Source: Postechiella marina (GTDB taxonomy: Bacteria > Bacteroidota > Bacteroidia > Flavobacteriales > Flavobacteriaceae). From it: a stretch of 64,000 nucleotides of DNA. The notes below the pieces were generated by a model. The model was not told the origin of the DNA, did no database searches, and saw only the letters and a program-made list of their open reading frames with translations. Shown here in pieces: positions 18,319 to 26,034 of this stretch. A program made the translations under genes and the position numbers. How positions within the stretch are numbered: the first letter of the stretch is position 1; every line of letters begins with the position of its first letter. The stretch is taken from positions 124,001 through 188,000 of the forward strand of contig NZ_BAABCA010000005.1 in assembly GCF_039538365.1 (NCBI RefSeq), read 5' to 3'.

Positions 18319-18858
18319 TTGACAGCAAAAAAAATTGTAATTACAGGAGGTCCAGGCACAGGAAAATCTACCATAATTAACGAACTTATAAAACGAGGCT
18401 ACACTTGTCTTGAAGAAATTTCTAGACAGGTTACGCTAGAGGCTAAAAAACAAGGTATAGATCAACTTTTTTTAACCAACCCCTTGTTGTTTAGTCAACG
18501 CCTTTTAGAAGGTAGGCATCAACAATTTAAAGCAGCTAATACGTTTAAAAACGACACTGTTTTTTTTGATAGAGGTGTGCACGATGTCTTGGCTTATATG
18601 GATTATATTGGCGACGAATACCCACAATCTTTTATAGACATATGCAACAAATCTAAATACGATTTTTCGTTTATTTTAAAACCTTGGAAAGCTATTTACA
18701 CAAGTGATAACGAGAGATACGAGAATTTTGATCAGGCTTTAAAAATACACGACAACCTTTTAAAAACATACAAATCTTACAATTACAATTTAGTTGATGT
18801 ACCTTTTGACACGGTTGAAAATCGTGTAGATTTTATATTAAAAACGCTTAATATGTAA
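18319..18858 (+). CDS. AAA/NadR-Ttd14-like ATPase (AAA_28)
   Basis: A 179-aa P-loop protein. Walker A is GGPGTGKS (residues 10-17); a DRGVHDVLAYMDYIG segment resembles the substrate side of nucleotide or nicotinamide-riboside kinases. The match is to AAA_28-type small ATPases, common next to recQ in flavobacteria. The start is TTG at 18319: no ATG or GTG precedes the P-loop in frame, and an initiation further in would remove it. Stop and the recQ start are one base apart, so the two are cotranscribed. Activity not determined. Confidence 0.8.
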   Translation: MTAKKIVITGGPGTGKSTIINELIKRGYTCLEEISRQVTLEAKKQGIDQLFLTNPLLFSQRLLEGRHQQFKAANTFKNDTVFFDRGVHDVLAYMDYIGDEYPQSFIDICNKSKYDFSFILKPWKAIYTSDNERYENFDQALKIHDNLLKTYKSYNYNLVDVPFDTVENRVDFILKTLNM

Positions 18859-18859
18859 T

Positions 18860-20764
18860 ATGGAACATCCCATTAACATATTAGAACGTTATTGGAAATT
18901 TACAGAGTTTCGCCCCAATCAAGAAGACATTATTAATGCGGTTCTTAACAACGAAGACACCTTTGCTTTATTACCAACTGGTGGAGGTAAATCGATATGT
19001 TTCCAGATACCTGCACTTGCTAGAAAAGGCATTTGCATAGTTGTATCGCCATTAATAGCTTTAATGAAAGACCAGGTACAAGCCTTACAAGATAAAGGTA
19101 TAAAAGCTATGGCCATTACAAGCGGAATTAGTTATAAAGAACTTGACACTCTTTTAGATAATTGCATATATGGCAATTATAAATTCTTGTATATTTCGCC
19201 AGAGCGTTTACAGCAGGAAATTGTACAAGCTCGTATAGAGCAAATGCATGTAAATTTAATAGCGGTAGACGAAGCCCATTGTATTTCGCAATGGGGAAAC
19301 GATTTTAGACCTGCATACAAAAACATCTCTATTTTAAGACGCCTACATCCAACTATTAATTGTTTAGCACTTACAGCTTCTGCGAGGCCTGAGGCTATAG
19401 AAGATATTATTAAAGAACTCGATTTTATAAAACCTAAAATTTTTAAACAATCTTTTTTTAGGCCTAATTTGGCTTACTTAGTTTTACATGAAGACGATAA
19501 ATATTACAGAGTAGAAACTATATTAAAAAAATATAAAGCCTCTTCTATAATTTATGTTAGAAACAGAAAACTAACACTAGAATTAAGTGCACATTTAAAC
19601 AATAAAAACATTAGTGCCACTTACTACCATGGCGGACTTTCGAATAGCGAAAAAGACACGAATATGGCTGCATGGATTAACAACCAAAAACAGGTAATGG
19701 TTGCTACAAATGCCTTTGGAATGGGTATTGATAAGCCCGATGTTAAAACGGTTATTCATCTTAATTTACCAGAAAGTATAGAGAGCTACTTTCAAGAAGC
19801 GGGTCGTGTTGGTCGTAATGGCGAAAAAGCTTTTGCTGTTATTTTAAAAAACAAAAGCGACAAGCAATTGGTAGAAAATCAGTTTTTAAAGGTTTTACCG
19901 CCTGTAGATTTTATAAAACAAGTTTACAGAAAACTGTGTAGTTATTTTCAAATTTCTTATGGCGAGGGCGAAGATATTACTAACGATTTCGATTTTAATT
20001 CGTTTTGTAAAACCTATAATTTTAATGCTATTTTAAGCTATAATGCACTTTTAGTTTTAGATAGAAACAGTGTAATTAGTTTAACAAAACAATTTAAAAA
20101 TAAAGTTTCTATTCAATTTATAATTAGCAATAATGCTCTTTTTAATTATTTAAATACACACCCCAATTTAAGTTTAATTGTAAAATGTATTTTACGCCTT
20201 TACGGTGGGGTTTTTGATAACGAAACTAAAATAAACACTTTAAATATTGCAAACAAAGCATCTATTAACGAATCTGATTTAATGCATGCTTTAAAAGCGT
20301 TAGAAAAAGACGAAATAATTGCTTTAAAGGCTAGTAAAACTGATGCACAGGTTACTTTTATAATGCCTCGAGAAGATGATAAAACTATTAATAGAATTGC
20401 TAAAGGGATAGAATTACAAAATGAATTGAAGCAAAGACAAGTTAAAGCCATGCTTAGCTATGTTGAAAACGAATTGGTTTGTAAAAGCGTACAACTACTC
20501 TCCTATTTTGGAGAAAAAGATGTTAAACCTTGTGGTATTTGCTCGGTTTGCACTAATATAAACTCGGCTAAAAAACCCCAAGATGTTGGTGCTTTAAAAA
20601 ATGAATTAATTGAATTGTTGCAAAACGGAGCGTACTCTTCGCGAGAGATAACTACCACACTGGGTTGTACAGATATAGAAATTAAAGCAGTTTTAAAATT
20701 ACTATTAGAACATAATATTATAAGTGTTACAGAGGCAAATACTTATAAATTAAGTCATTTATAA
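18860..20764 (+). CDS. recQ: RecQ-family ATP-dependent DNA helicase
   Basis: A 634-aa superfamily 2 helicase: Q-motif region FRPNQEDIINAVL, Walker A LLPTGGGKS, DEAH box VDEAHCISQWG, motif IV-VI region with FGMGIDKPDVKTVIH and QEAGRVGRNG. A C-terminal zinc site is seen in CKSVQLLSYFGE ... PCGICSVC, followed by a winged-helix region. No HRDC domain is evident. RecQ unwinds forked and recombination DNA during repair. The length is typical of bacteroidetal RecQ paralogues. It is translationally adjacent to the upstream small ATPase. Confidence 0.93.
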   Translation: MEHPINILERYWKFTEFRPNQEDIINAVLNNEDTFALLPTGGGKSICFQIPALARKGICIVVSPLIALMKDQVQALQDKGIKAMAITSGISYKELDTLLDNCIYGNYKFLYISPERLQQEIVQARIEQMHVNLIAVDEAHCISQWGNDFRPAYKNISILRRLHPTINCLALTASARPEAIEDIIKELDFIKPKIFKQSFFRPNLAYLVLHEDDKYYRVETILKKYKASSIIYVRNRKLTLELSAHLNNKNISATYYHGGLSNSEKDTNMAAWINNQKQVMVATNAFGMGIDKPDVKTVIHLNLPESIESYFQEAGRVGRNGEKAFAVILKNKSDKQLVENQFLKVLPPVDFIKQVYRKLCSYFQISYGEGEDITNDFDFNSFCKTYNFNAILSYNALLVLDRNSVISLTKQFKNKVSIQFIISNNALFNYLNTHPNLSLIVKCILRLYGGVFDNETKINTLNIANKASINESDLMHALKALEKDEIIALKASKTDAQVTFIMPREDDKTINRIAKGIELQNELKQRQVKAMLSYVENELVCKSVQLLSYFGEKDVKPCGICSVCTNINSAKKPQDVGALKNELIELLQNGAYSSREITTTLGCTDIEIKAVLKLLLEHNIISVTEANTYKLSHL

Positions 20765-20827
20765 ACATATACCATTATAAAAAAACAATAAACATATTAG
20801 GTTTTACCATTACACTAGCAAGATATT

Positions 20828-20900
20828 GCGTTATGGATAGCAGTGTAAAGCCCGCAGGCACGAGGACTTGAAACGAATAGCCCGACCCGCAGGGAAACGC
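20828..20900 (+). ncRNA. GC-rich structured RNA-like element upstream of fmt
   Basis: A ~73-nt island of high GC in an AT-rich gap. The outer arms GCGTT (20828-20832) and AACGC (20896-20900) pair; inside are small hairpins such as GCCcgcaGGC and CCCgcaGGG and a second GCCCG copy. The overall look (AAAGCCCGCAGGCACGAGG ... GCCCGACCCGCAGGG) is familiar to me as a dispersed flavobacterial motif and may be Flavo-1 RNA, but I cannot confirm the family. It lies between recQ and fmt on either strand; strand is a guess. Confidence 0.45.
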
Positions 20901-20921
20901 CAAAATAAAAATTATAAAAAA

Positions 20922-21869
20922 ATGAATGCATTGAGAATTATATTTATGGGAACGCCAGATTTTGCTGTTGCCACTTTAAAAACATTAGTAGACAACCAAT
21001 ATAATATTGTTGGTGTAATTACTGCGCCAGATAAACCTGCTGGTAGAGGGCGTAAATTAAACGAGAGTGCGGTAAAAAAATATGCCAAAGCTGAAGGTTT
21101 AAATATTTTACAACCTACTAACTTAAAAAACAACGTTTTTTTAGAAGAATTAAATGCTTTAAATGCCAATTTGCAAATTGTTGTAGCTTTTAGAATGCTA
21201 CCTAAAGTGGTTTGGCAAATGCCTAAATATGGTACTTTTAACTTACACGCATCTTTACTTCCAAATTATAGAGGAGCTGCACCTATTAATTGGTCTATTA
21301 TTAATGGTGAAACAAAAACTGGGGTTTCTACTTTTTTTATTGATGAAAAAATTGATACTGGCGAAATGATTTTGCAAGAAGAGATTGATATTGATGAAAA
21401 AGAAAATGCAGGAAAATTACATGATGATTTAATGCGCATTGGTAGCCTGCTTGTTTTAAAAACCGTAAAACTTATTGAAACCGGAAAGGCTACTACGACA
21501 CCTCAAGTAGATATTGACGGTATTAAAACTGCTTATAAACTAAATAGAGATAATTGTAAAATTGATTGGAAAAAACCTATTGAGGATATTTATAATTTAA
21601 TACGTGGGTTAAGTCCGTACCCTGCTGCATGGTGCACTATTTTAAACGGATCCGATCGCTTGGATGTTAAAATTTATAAAGCCGAGAAAGAAATAGAAAG
21701 CCACTCTAAGGCCATTGGAGCGATTATTTCTACAAAAAAATCGCTAAAAGTTTCAGTAAAAGAAGGCTACATAAATATATTAGAAATTAAGTTGCCAGGA
21801 AAAAAAGCTATGGATATAAAATCGCTTTTAAACGGGTATCAATTTGAGAGTGATGCGAAAACGCTCTAA
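20922..21869 (+). CDS. fmt: methionyl-tRNA formyltransferase
   Basis: A 315-aa enzyme that formylates the initiator Met-tRNA using 10-formyl-THF. Motifs: RIIFMGTPDFAV at the start, ITAPDKPAGRGRKLNESAVK, and the formyl-transfer loop LHASLLPNYRGAAPINW with the catalytic Asn/His/Asp neighbourhood. Length fits the family. Start 20922 is used; an in-frame ATG at 20868 would add 18 residues read from the GC-rich structured element and is not credible. It follows that element by about 20 bp. Confidence 0.94.
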   Translation: MNALRIIFMGTPDFAVATLKTLVDNQYNIVGVITAPDKPAGRGRKLNESAVKKYAKAEGLNILQPTNLKNNVFLEELNALNANLQIVVAFRMLPKVVWQMPKYGTFNLHASLLPNYRGAAPINWSIINGETKTGVSTFFIDEKIDTGEMILQEEIDIDEKENAGKLHDDLMRIGSLLVLKTVKLIETGKATTTPQVDIDGIKTAYKLNRDNCKIDWKKPIEDIYNLIRGLSPYPAAWCTILNGSDRLDVKIYKAEKEIESHSKAIGAIISTKKSLKVSVKEGYINILEIKLPGKKAMDIKSLLNGYQFESDAKTL

Positions 21870-21973
21870 ACCCTTATTATTACTCATATTCTTAAATAAT
21901 CGTTAAAACACACCTTCTTTATTAACAAAAGCTTTAAGTTATTAACAATAGTACGTATTTCCCTTGCTATTAC

Positions 21974-22003
21974 TTGCATGGTTGCATAATCCGTATAAAT
22001 TTG
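21974..22003 (+). promoter_or_regulatory. Bacteroidota-type promoter for HU
   Basis: TTG at 21974-21976 and TAAATTTG at 21996-22003 are separated by 19 bp, matching the Bacteroidota -33/-7 consensus. It lies about 55 bp before the HU start codon, as expected for a highly expressed gene with a short leader. Confidence 0.6.
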
Positions 22004-22057
22004 TAGAGGATTTAACAAAAATGTTTAACCGAATTATTAATAATTAAACTTTATATT

Positions 22058-22330
22058 ATGAACAAAACAGATTTAATTGACGCAATGGCAGAGCACGCAG
22101 GAATTACTAAAGCAGCTGCAAAAAAAGCTTTAGAGTGTGCAATCATTGAAATAGAAGGAGCTTTACAAAAAGGAAACAGAGTTTCTTTAGTAGGATTTGG
22201 TTCTTGGTCAGTTTCTAAAAGAGCTGCTAGAGAAGGAAGAAACCCACAAACAGGAGCTACAATCAAAATCAAAGCTAAAAACGTTGTTAAGTTTAAAGCT
22301 GGATCTGATTTATCAAATGCAGTAAACTAA
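22058..22330 (+). CDS. HU-family DNA-binding protein
   Basis: A 90-aa nucleoid protein. The sequence shows the HU/IHF fold: N-terminal helices (MNKTDLIDAMAEHAGITKAA), the VSLVGFGSWSVSKRAAREGRNPQTG turn-to-arm segment with the RNPQTG tip, and the beta return IKIKAKNVVKFKAG. It bends and compacts DNA as a dimer. It has its own promoter and a strong terminator, so it is monocistronic. Codon use is strongly biased to frequent codons, in keeping with high expression. Confidence 0.95.
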   Translation: MNKTDLIDAMAEHAGITKAAAKKALECAIIEIEGALQKGNRVSLVGFGSWSVSKRAAREGRNPQTGATIKIKAKNVVKFKAGSDLSNAVN

Positions 22331-22351
22331 TATTTACTTAGATATATTATT

Positions 22352-22382
22352 AAAAGCCTTCTATTACAGAAGGCTTTTTTTA
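22352..22382 (+). terminator. intrinsic terminator of the HU gene
   Basis: AAAAGCCTTCT and AGAAGGCTTTTTTT form a perfect stem with a short loop and a T-run, 22 bp downstream of the HU stop codon. Confidence 0.9.
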
Positions 22383-22452
22383 TTCAAAATATTTAGCTAA
22401 GTGTTGCATTATTGACAAATAAAGATTAGATTTAGTTAAAATTCTTTCAAGC

Positions 22453-23013
22453 ATGACAACATCAAAACCAAAAAAAGGTGATTTGTTAATCGCTGAGCCA
22501 GCTATTATAGGCGATGTTTCTTTTAACCGCTCTGTAGTATTATTAGCAGATCACACTCAAGAGGGCTCTATAGGTTTTATACTTAACAAACCGTTAGAAT
22601 ATAGTATTAACGATTTGGTTCCTGAAGTTGAAGCCAATTTTAAAGTATACAACGGTGGCCCTGTAGAGCAAGATAATTTATATTTTATTCATAAAGTACC
22701 ACAGCTTATACCTAATAGTATAGAAATATCTTTAGGCATTTTTTGGGGTGGAGATTTTAGTAAAGTGGCAGAACTAATATCTGACGAAACGATTAACGAA
22801 AACGATATTCGATTTTTTCTTGGATATTCTGGATGGGATACAAATCAATTAGAATCTGAATTAAAGGCAAATTCGTGGTTAGTAACAGAAAACGTTTACA
22901 AAAAGAATATTATAGAAAAAGATTACGAATTTTTCTGGAAAGAAAAAATGCTAGAACTTGGTGGTGAGTACAGTATTTGGTCTAATGCTCCAGAAAACCC
23001 AAGTTACAACTAG
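22453..23013 (+). CDS. yqgE: YqgE/AlgH family protein
   Basis: A 186-aa cytoplasmic protein of the UPF0301 (YqgE/AlgH) family. Diagnostic blocks are KGDLLIAEPAIIGDVSFNRS, GSIGFILNKPLE, VYNGGPVEQDNLYFIHK and FFLGYSGWDTNQLE. AlgH was first linked to alginate regulation in Pseudomonas, but the biochemical role is unknown. Length is normal. The stop overlaps by 4 bp the stop of the converging aminotransferase gene. Confidence 0.93.
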   Translation: MTTSKPKKGDLLIAEPAIIGDVSFNRSVVLLADHTQEGSIGFILNKPLEYSINDLVPEVEANFKVYNGGPVEQDNLYFIHKVPQLIPNSIEISLGIFWGGDFSKVAELISDETINENDIRFFLGYSGWDTNQLESELKANSWLVTENVYKKNIIEKDYEFFWKEKMLELGGEYSIWSNAPENPSYN

Positions 23014-23852
23014 CCTAACCGTATTTTTATGTTTAACTTATCTATTAGTATTTTAGATAAGTTGGCTTTATATTGCTTTTTTCTGTACTTTGTAACGGGC
23101 TGAACACCTACAATTACATTAGTTATAAAAATTTCGTCTGCTTTTTGAATTTCGAATGGTGAAATAGGTGATTCTTCTAGCTCCCAATCTGGTAATTTTT
23201 CTAAAAGCTCTATTATTTGCTTACGCATTACGCCTTTTAAACAGCCATTGTTTAAGGGGGGCGTTTTAACAGTATTGCCTTTTATTAAAAAAACATTACC
23301 ATTTAAAGCTTCTACAACTTGCTTGTCTGTATTTAAAACAAAACAATTGTTTAAATTATTTTCTTTTGCATAAATGTTACCAATAACATTTAAGGCTTTA
23401 TTGTTGGTTTTTAATGTAGATAGTAGGCTTGGAGATAAATAATGGTCTTTATACAAATCTACCTCGTAAAAATCTGTATTATGTATGTATATATTTTGGT
23501 CTAATGGTTTTACGCTAATAATAAAACTAACTGCGTTAGTGTTTGGTAAGTACAAACCACCTTCGTTTCTATGAACCATTAATTTTACTCTTGCAGAGCT
23601 AGTTAATAATTGGTTGGCATTTAATGTTTTTTCTATTTGCTCTTGAAGATATTCCATTGTAAAATTCATGGGTATCTCCATTCTCATAATACGCATAGAG
23701 GCCATTAATCTAAAATAATGATCTTCCCAATACAAAATCTTTCCATTTGCAACTTTTATGGTTTCAAAAAGTGCATCGCCATAAGTATATCCTCTATTCT
23801 CTATTGATAACTTGGTATTGTTATCTACAATATTTTCATTAAAATTTATCAT
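23010..23852 (-). CDS. class IV PLP-dependent aminotransferase / aminodeoxychorismate lyase-like
   Basis: A 280-aa fold-type IV PLP enzyme: NRGYTYGDALFETIKV near residue 18, the central STLKTNNKALNVIGN region with the probable PLP-binding Lys, and NGNVFLIKGNTVKTPPLNNGCLKGVMR. This group contains branched-chain and D-amino-acid transaminases and PabC (4-amino-4-deoxychorismate lyase). I cannot separate them; the size and the ending (ADEIFITNVIVGVQPV) suit PabC-type or general class IV. It converges with yqgE. An intrinsic-terminator-like hairpin ends 7 bp before its start codon. Confidence 0.85.
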   Translation of the reverse strand: MINFNENIVDNNTKLSIENRGYTYGDALFETIKVANGKILYWEDHYFRLMASMRIMRMEIPMNFTMEYLQEQIEKTLNANQLLTSSARVKLMVHRNEGGLYLPNTNAVSFIISVKPLDQNIYIHNTDFYEVDLYKDHYLSPSLLSTLKTNNKALNVIGNIYAKENNLNNCFVLNTDKQVVEALNGNVFLIKGNTVKTPPLNNGCLKGVMRKQIIELLEKLPDWELEESPISPFEIQKADEIFITNVIVGVQPVTKYRKKQYKANLSKILIDKLNIKIRLG

Positions 23853-23854
23853 AA

Positions 23855-23892
23855 AAAAACCTCACCCAATTTATTTTTTTTTGAGTGAGGCA
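23855..23892 (-). terminator. hairpin with U-run abutting the aminotransferase start
   Basis: On the minus strand CCTCACTCAA (complement of 23881-23890) and TTGGGTGAGG (complement of 23860-23869) pair, followed by seven T and then the ATG at 23852. It ends transcription from the START-like gene but also places the stem right at the ribosome-binding region of the next gene. Confidence 0.7.
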
Positions 23893-23922
23893 AATATATA
23901 ATTTTAATTCCTTTAGATAGAA

Positions 23923-24312
23923 TTATGCAGATCCTAATACTTGCTTTAAGCTAGAAATTTGATTTGACCAAAGCATTTTAGCCTCGTCGACCTCGTCGTC
24001 TTCAGCAAAATCGGTAATCATTAAAGACACATCTTTGGTTATATCGTCCACCTGAATTCTAATTTCAAAATATGTGGTTGTATCATCCTCGTCTTCTAAC
24101 CATCTAAACTTTACACGTTCTCCACTTTTTTTACTCAATAACTTTGCTTGCTCCTCGCTATCGTCCCAAATAAATGTAAACAACTCGCCACGAGAATTTA
24201 CATTATCTGAAAACCACTCTGACAAGCCAGAAGGAGTTGATATATATTGATATAATAATTGCGGTGAAGCATGTATAGGAAATTCAATTTCAAATTTGAC
24301 TTTATCGTCCAT
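23923..24312 (-). CDS. START-like (SRPBCC/AHSA1-type) domain protein
   Basis: A 129-aa protein with the AHSA1/START-like pattern: FEIEFPIHASPQLLYQYIST, PSGLSEWFSDNV and a GELFTFIW block, ending in an acidic helix. START at 24312 (MDDKVKFEI) is preferred over 24348, because the extra twelve residues are hydrophobic and the family begins with short charged starts. Such proteins are abundant in flavobacteria, with unassigned ligands. It lies just upstream (on the chromosome) of the tRNA-Met gene, on the opposite strand, sharing a 129-bp gap with it. Confidence 0.82.
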   Translation of the reverse strand: MDDKVKFEIEFPIHASPQLLYQYISTPSGLSEWFSDNVNSRGELFTFIWDDSEEQAKLLSKKSGERVKFRWLEDEDDTTTYFEIRIQVDDITKDVSLMITDFAEDDEVDEAKMLWSNQISSLKQVLGSA

Positions 24313-24399
24313 AAGTGTTAAAATATTAATGATGCTCAATATATACATTAATTGATAAGTATAACAAAAAAAATTAAGAAAATTTAAATGAAGTATTAT

Positions 24400-24429
24400 T
24401 TGTGGGAATGAATAATGTTTTTATATTTG
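24400..24429 (+). promoter_or_regulatory. promoter of tRNA-Met
   Basis: TTG (24400-24402), 19 bp, TATATTTG (24422-24429): a near-perfect Bacteroidota -33/-7 pair, 12 bp before the first tRNA base. Confidence 0.7.
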
Positions 24430-24441
24430 CATCCTCAAAAT

Positions 24442-24515
24442 GGCGAGGTAGCTCAGCTGGTTAGAGCGTCGGATTCATAACCCGGAGGTCGCGGGATCGT
24501 GCCCCGCTCTCGCTA
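24442..24515 (+). tRNA. tRNA-Met (anticodon CAT)
   Basis: A 74-nt cloverleaf: acceptor GGCGAGG pairs with TCTCGCT (two wobble pairs), D-arm GCTCAGCTGGTTAGAGC, anticodon arm CGGATTCATAACCCG with CAT in the loop, T-arm GCGGGATCGTGCCCCGC. No CCA is encoded. It is an elongator Met type by the acceptor pair (a CAT tRNA could also be the lysidine-modified Ile form). The 3' half from the anticodon loop on is duplicated at 48123, marking this gene as the island target. Confidence 0.93.
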
Positions 24516-24519
24516 CAAT
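24473..24519 (+). repeat. attL: 47-bp direct repeat in the tRNA 3' half
   Basis: This 47-bp sequence (ATTCATAACC ... CGCTACAAT) recurs without mismatch at 48123-48169. It covers the anticodon loop to just beyond the acceptor. Insertion therefore rebuilds a full tRNA at this end. The distance between the two copies, 23650 bp, is the expected size of the excised circle. Confidence 0.93.
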
Positions 24520-24537
24520 TCTTAATCATGTACAAAC

Positions 24538-24569
24538 AAACGGTTTAGTTCACTCTAAACCGTTTTTTT
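24538..24569 (+). terminator. tRNA-Met terminator, island copy
   Basis: AAACGGTTTAG (24538-24548) and CTAAACCGTTT (24555-24565) with a T-run to 24569. The integrase-like ATG (24570) follows the T-run directly. The same stem occurs after attR at 48173-48205 with a different loop, so the island brings its own copy of the host terminator. Confidence 0.85.
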
Positions 24570-25868
24570 ATGCTTACATTTAACGAAGTAATTACACATA
24601 AACACGAAAATGAACACGATTTAGAACACGTTTTGGAATACAAAAAGCAATTTTCTACCCCCAAAATCTTTGATGCAAATGGTAATATTAACAAACGTTG
24701 GTATGTTTATTACTCTTATCGCGACCCAAAAAGTGGTAAGCTAAAACGCATGAAGAATATTTATGGAAAGGCTAATAGCTTTAAAACAAAAGCTGATCGC
24801 TATACCCTACTTAATCTTTATAAAAGAAGACTTTTTAAGCTATTAAAAGATGGTTATAATCCTTTTATAGATAATACAGAATATCATAGCGATAAACTAA
24901 AAAAAGCACCCAAAAAAGTTGAACCAAAAACAGAAATCTCAAAACCTATTCTACAGCTCGTAAAAAAAGAAGCTAGCAAAAATGATTTAACAATTGATAA
25001 TGCTTTTAATAGAGCTATAGAACTTAAAACTAATGTAATTGGAGAAAAATCTTTAGACGATTACAAAAGTAGACTTAAAGGTTTAAATAAATGGCTAAAA
25101 AAGAATCACAAGACTGTAGTTTACATTAATGAACTTAATAAAAAGTTAGTTTTAGATTATTTAAACCAAGTACAGTTAAATAGTTCTGCTAGAAACAGAA
25201 ATAATTATCGAACAGTTTTTAGTACAATTTTTCAGGTTTTAGAAGATAATGAACTGATTGATAAAAATTTTATCACACAAATAAGCATTTTAAAAACTAC
25301 ACCTAAGAGACATAAAACATACACCATAAAAGAGCAAAATGAAATTTTCGAGTATTTAGAAGTTAATGATAATAACGAAAACTTAATTGAAGTGGTTCCT
25401 GTTAAGGCTTCTGCTGGATATTTAGCAGGATATGATGATCCTGAATACATTGAGCAGCTTCAAAAAATAAAACTGCCTTTTCTTCCCACAGGAAAACACC
25501 GTGCATTTCCTATTAAAGGAGACTCTATGTTACCCATGAAAGATGGCGCGTTTGTTATTGGGCGTTTTGTTGAAGACCGTAGCGAAATTAAAACTGGTAA
25601 AACCTACGTATTAGTTACCCTAAACGATGGAATGGTTTATAAACGCGTGTATAATAACATCGATTTAAACAACTCGTTATTGCTTATGTCTGATAATAAA
25701 ACCTATAACGACTACAGTGTACCTATAGATGAAATTTTAGAAATCTGGGAGTTTACATGCAGTATAAATACTCAAGAATACAGCGAAGAAGAATTAAAAA
25801 TTAGCAGTATTCTTGGCATGTTTAATGAGTTGGGTGTGGAATTGAAGGCTCTTAATAAAATTAATTAA
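24570..25868 (+). CDS. chimeric protein: integrase DNA-binding domains fused to a LexA/S24 autoprotease domain
   Basis: A 432-aa fusion. Residues ~23-265 match the N-terminal half of bacteroidetal tyrosine recombinases: arm-binding region (RWYVYYSYRDPKSGKLKRM, LYKRRLFKLLKDGYNPF), then the core-binding SAM-like domain (NAFNRAIELKTNVIGEKSLD ... YRTVFSTIFQVLEDNELI). The catalytic domain (Arg, HxxR, Tyr) is absent. From residue ~272 the sequence is an S24/LexA-type domain: VPVKASAGYLAGY with the Ala282-Gly283 cleavage-site type, GDSM with catalytic Ser319, and VYKRV with Lys358. The frame is continuous across the junction (about 25375-25390). Its start is uncertain: ATG 24570 overlaps the arm repeats, TTG 24633 would clear them. 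It could be a deletion fusion of integrase and XRE repressor, or a stable stress-cleavable binder of the island ends. Confidence 0.8.
   Translation: MLTFNEVITHKHENEHDLEHVLEYKKQFSTPKIFDANGNINKRWYVYYSYRDPKSGKLKRMKNIYGKANSFKTKADRYTLLNLYKRRLFKLLKDGYNPFIDNTEYHSDKLKKAPKKVEPKTEISKPILQLVKKEASKNDLTIDNAFNRAIELKTNVIGEKSLDDYKSRLKGLNKWLKKNHKTVVYINELNKKLVLDYLNQVQLNSSARNRNNYRTVFSTIFQVLEDNELIDKNFITQISILKTTPKRHKTYTIKEQNEIFEYLEVNDNNENLIEVVPVKASAGYLAGYDDPEYIEQLQKIKLPFLPTGKHRAFPIKGDSMLPMKDGAFVIGRFVEDRSEIKTGKTYVLVTLNDGMVYKRVYNNIDLNNSLLLMSDNKTYNDYSVPIDEILEIWEFTCSINTQEYSEEELKISSILGMFNELGVELKALNKIN
24600..24641 (+). repeat. 12-bp-phased arm-type repeats, left end
   Basis: AAACACG at 24600, GAACACG at 24612 and 24624, and a degenerate GAATACA at 24636 recur every 12 bp in one orientation, about 80-120 bp inside attL. 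The same motif and spacing occur near attR. They overlap the first codons of the integrase-like ORF as annotated from 24570. Likely recombinase arm-binding sites. Confidence 0.75.
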
Positions 25869-26034
25869 GAACCATTAAACCCCTAAAAAAACAGATCTTT
25901 AAATCATCCACTAGCATTACTTACTGTAATCCATGGTTTCTTGTTTCCCAATTTTGCCTCTATCACTATGATAAGTCTATTTTATTCTTTTGAATAGCGC
26001 TAAAGCAACTTTATAAACAGTATCTTCATTCTTT

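Noticed and set aside
20868..20921. Longer start of fmt (adds MKRIARPAGKRQNKN...)
   Set aside because: The added residues are read from the GC-rich structured element and the family begins at the RIIFMGTP region.
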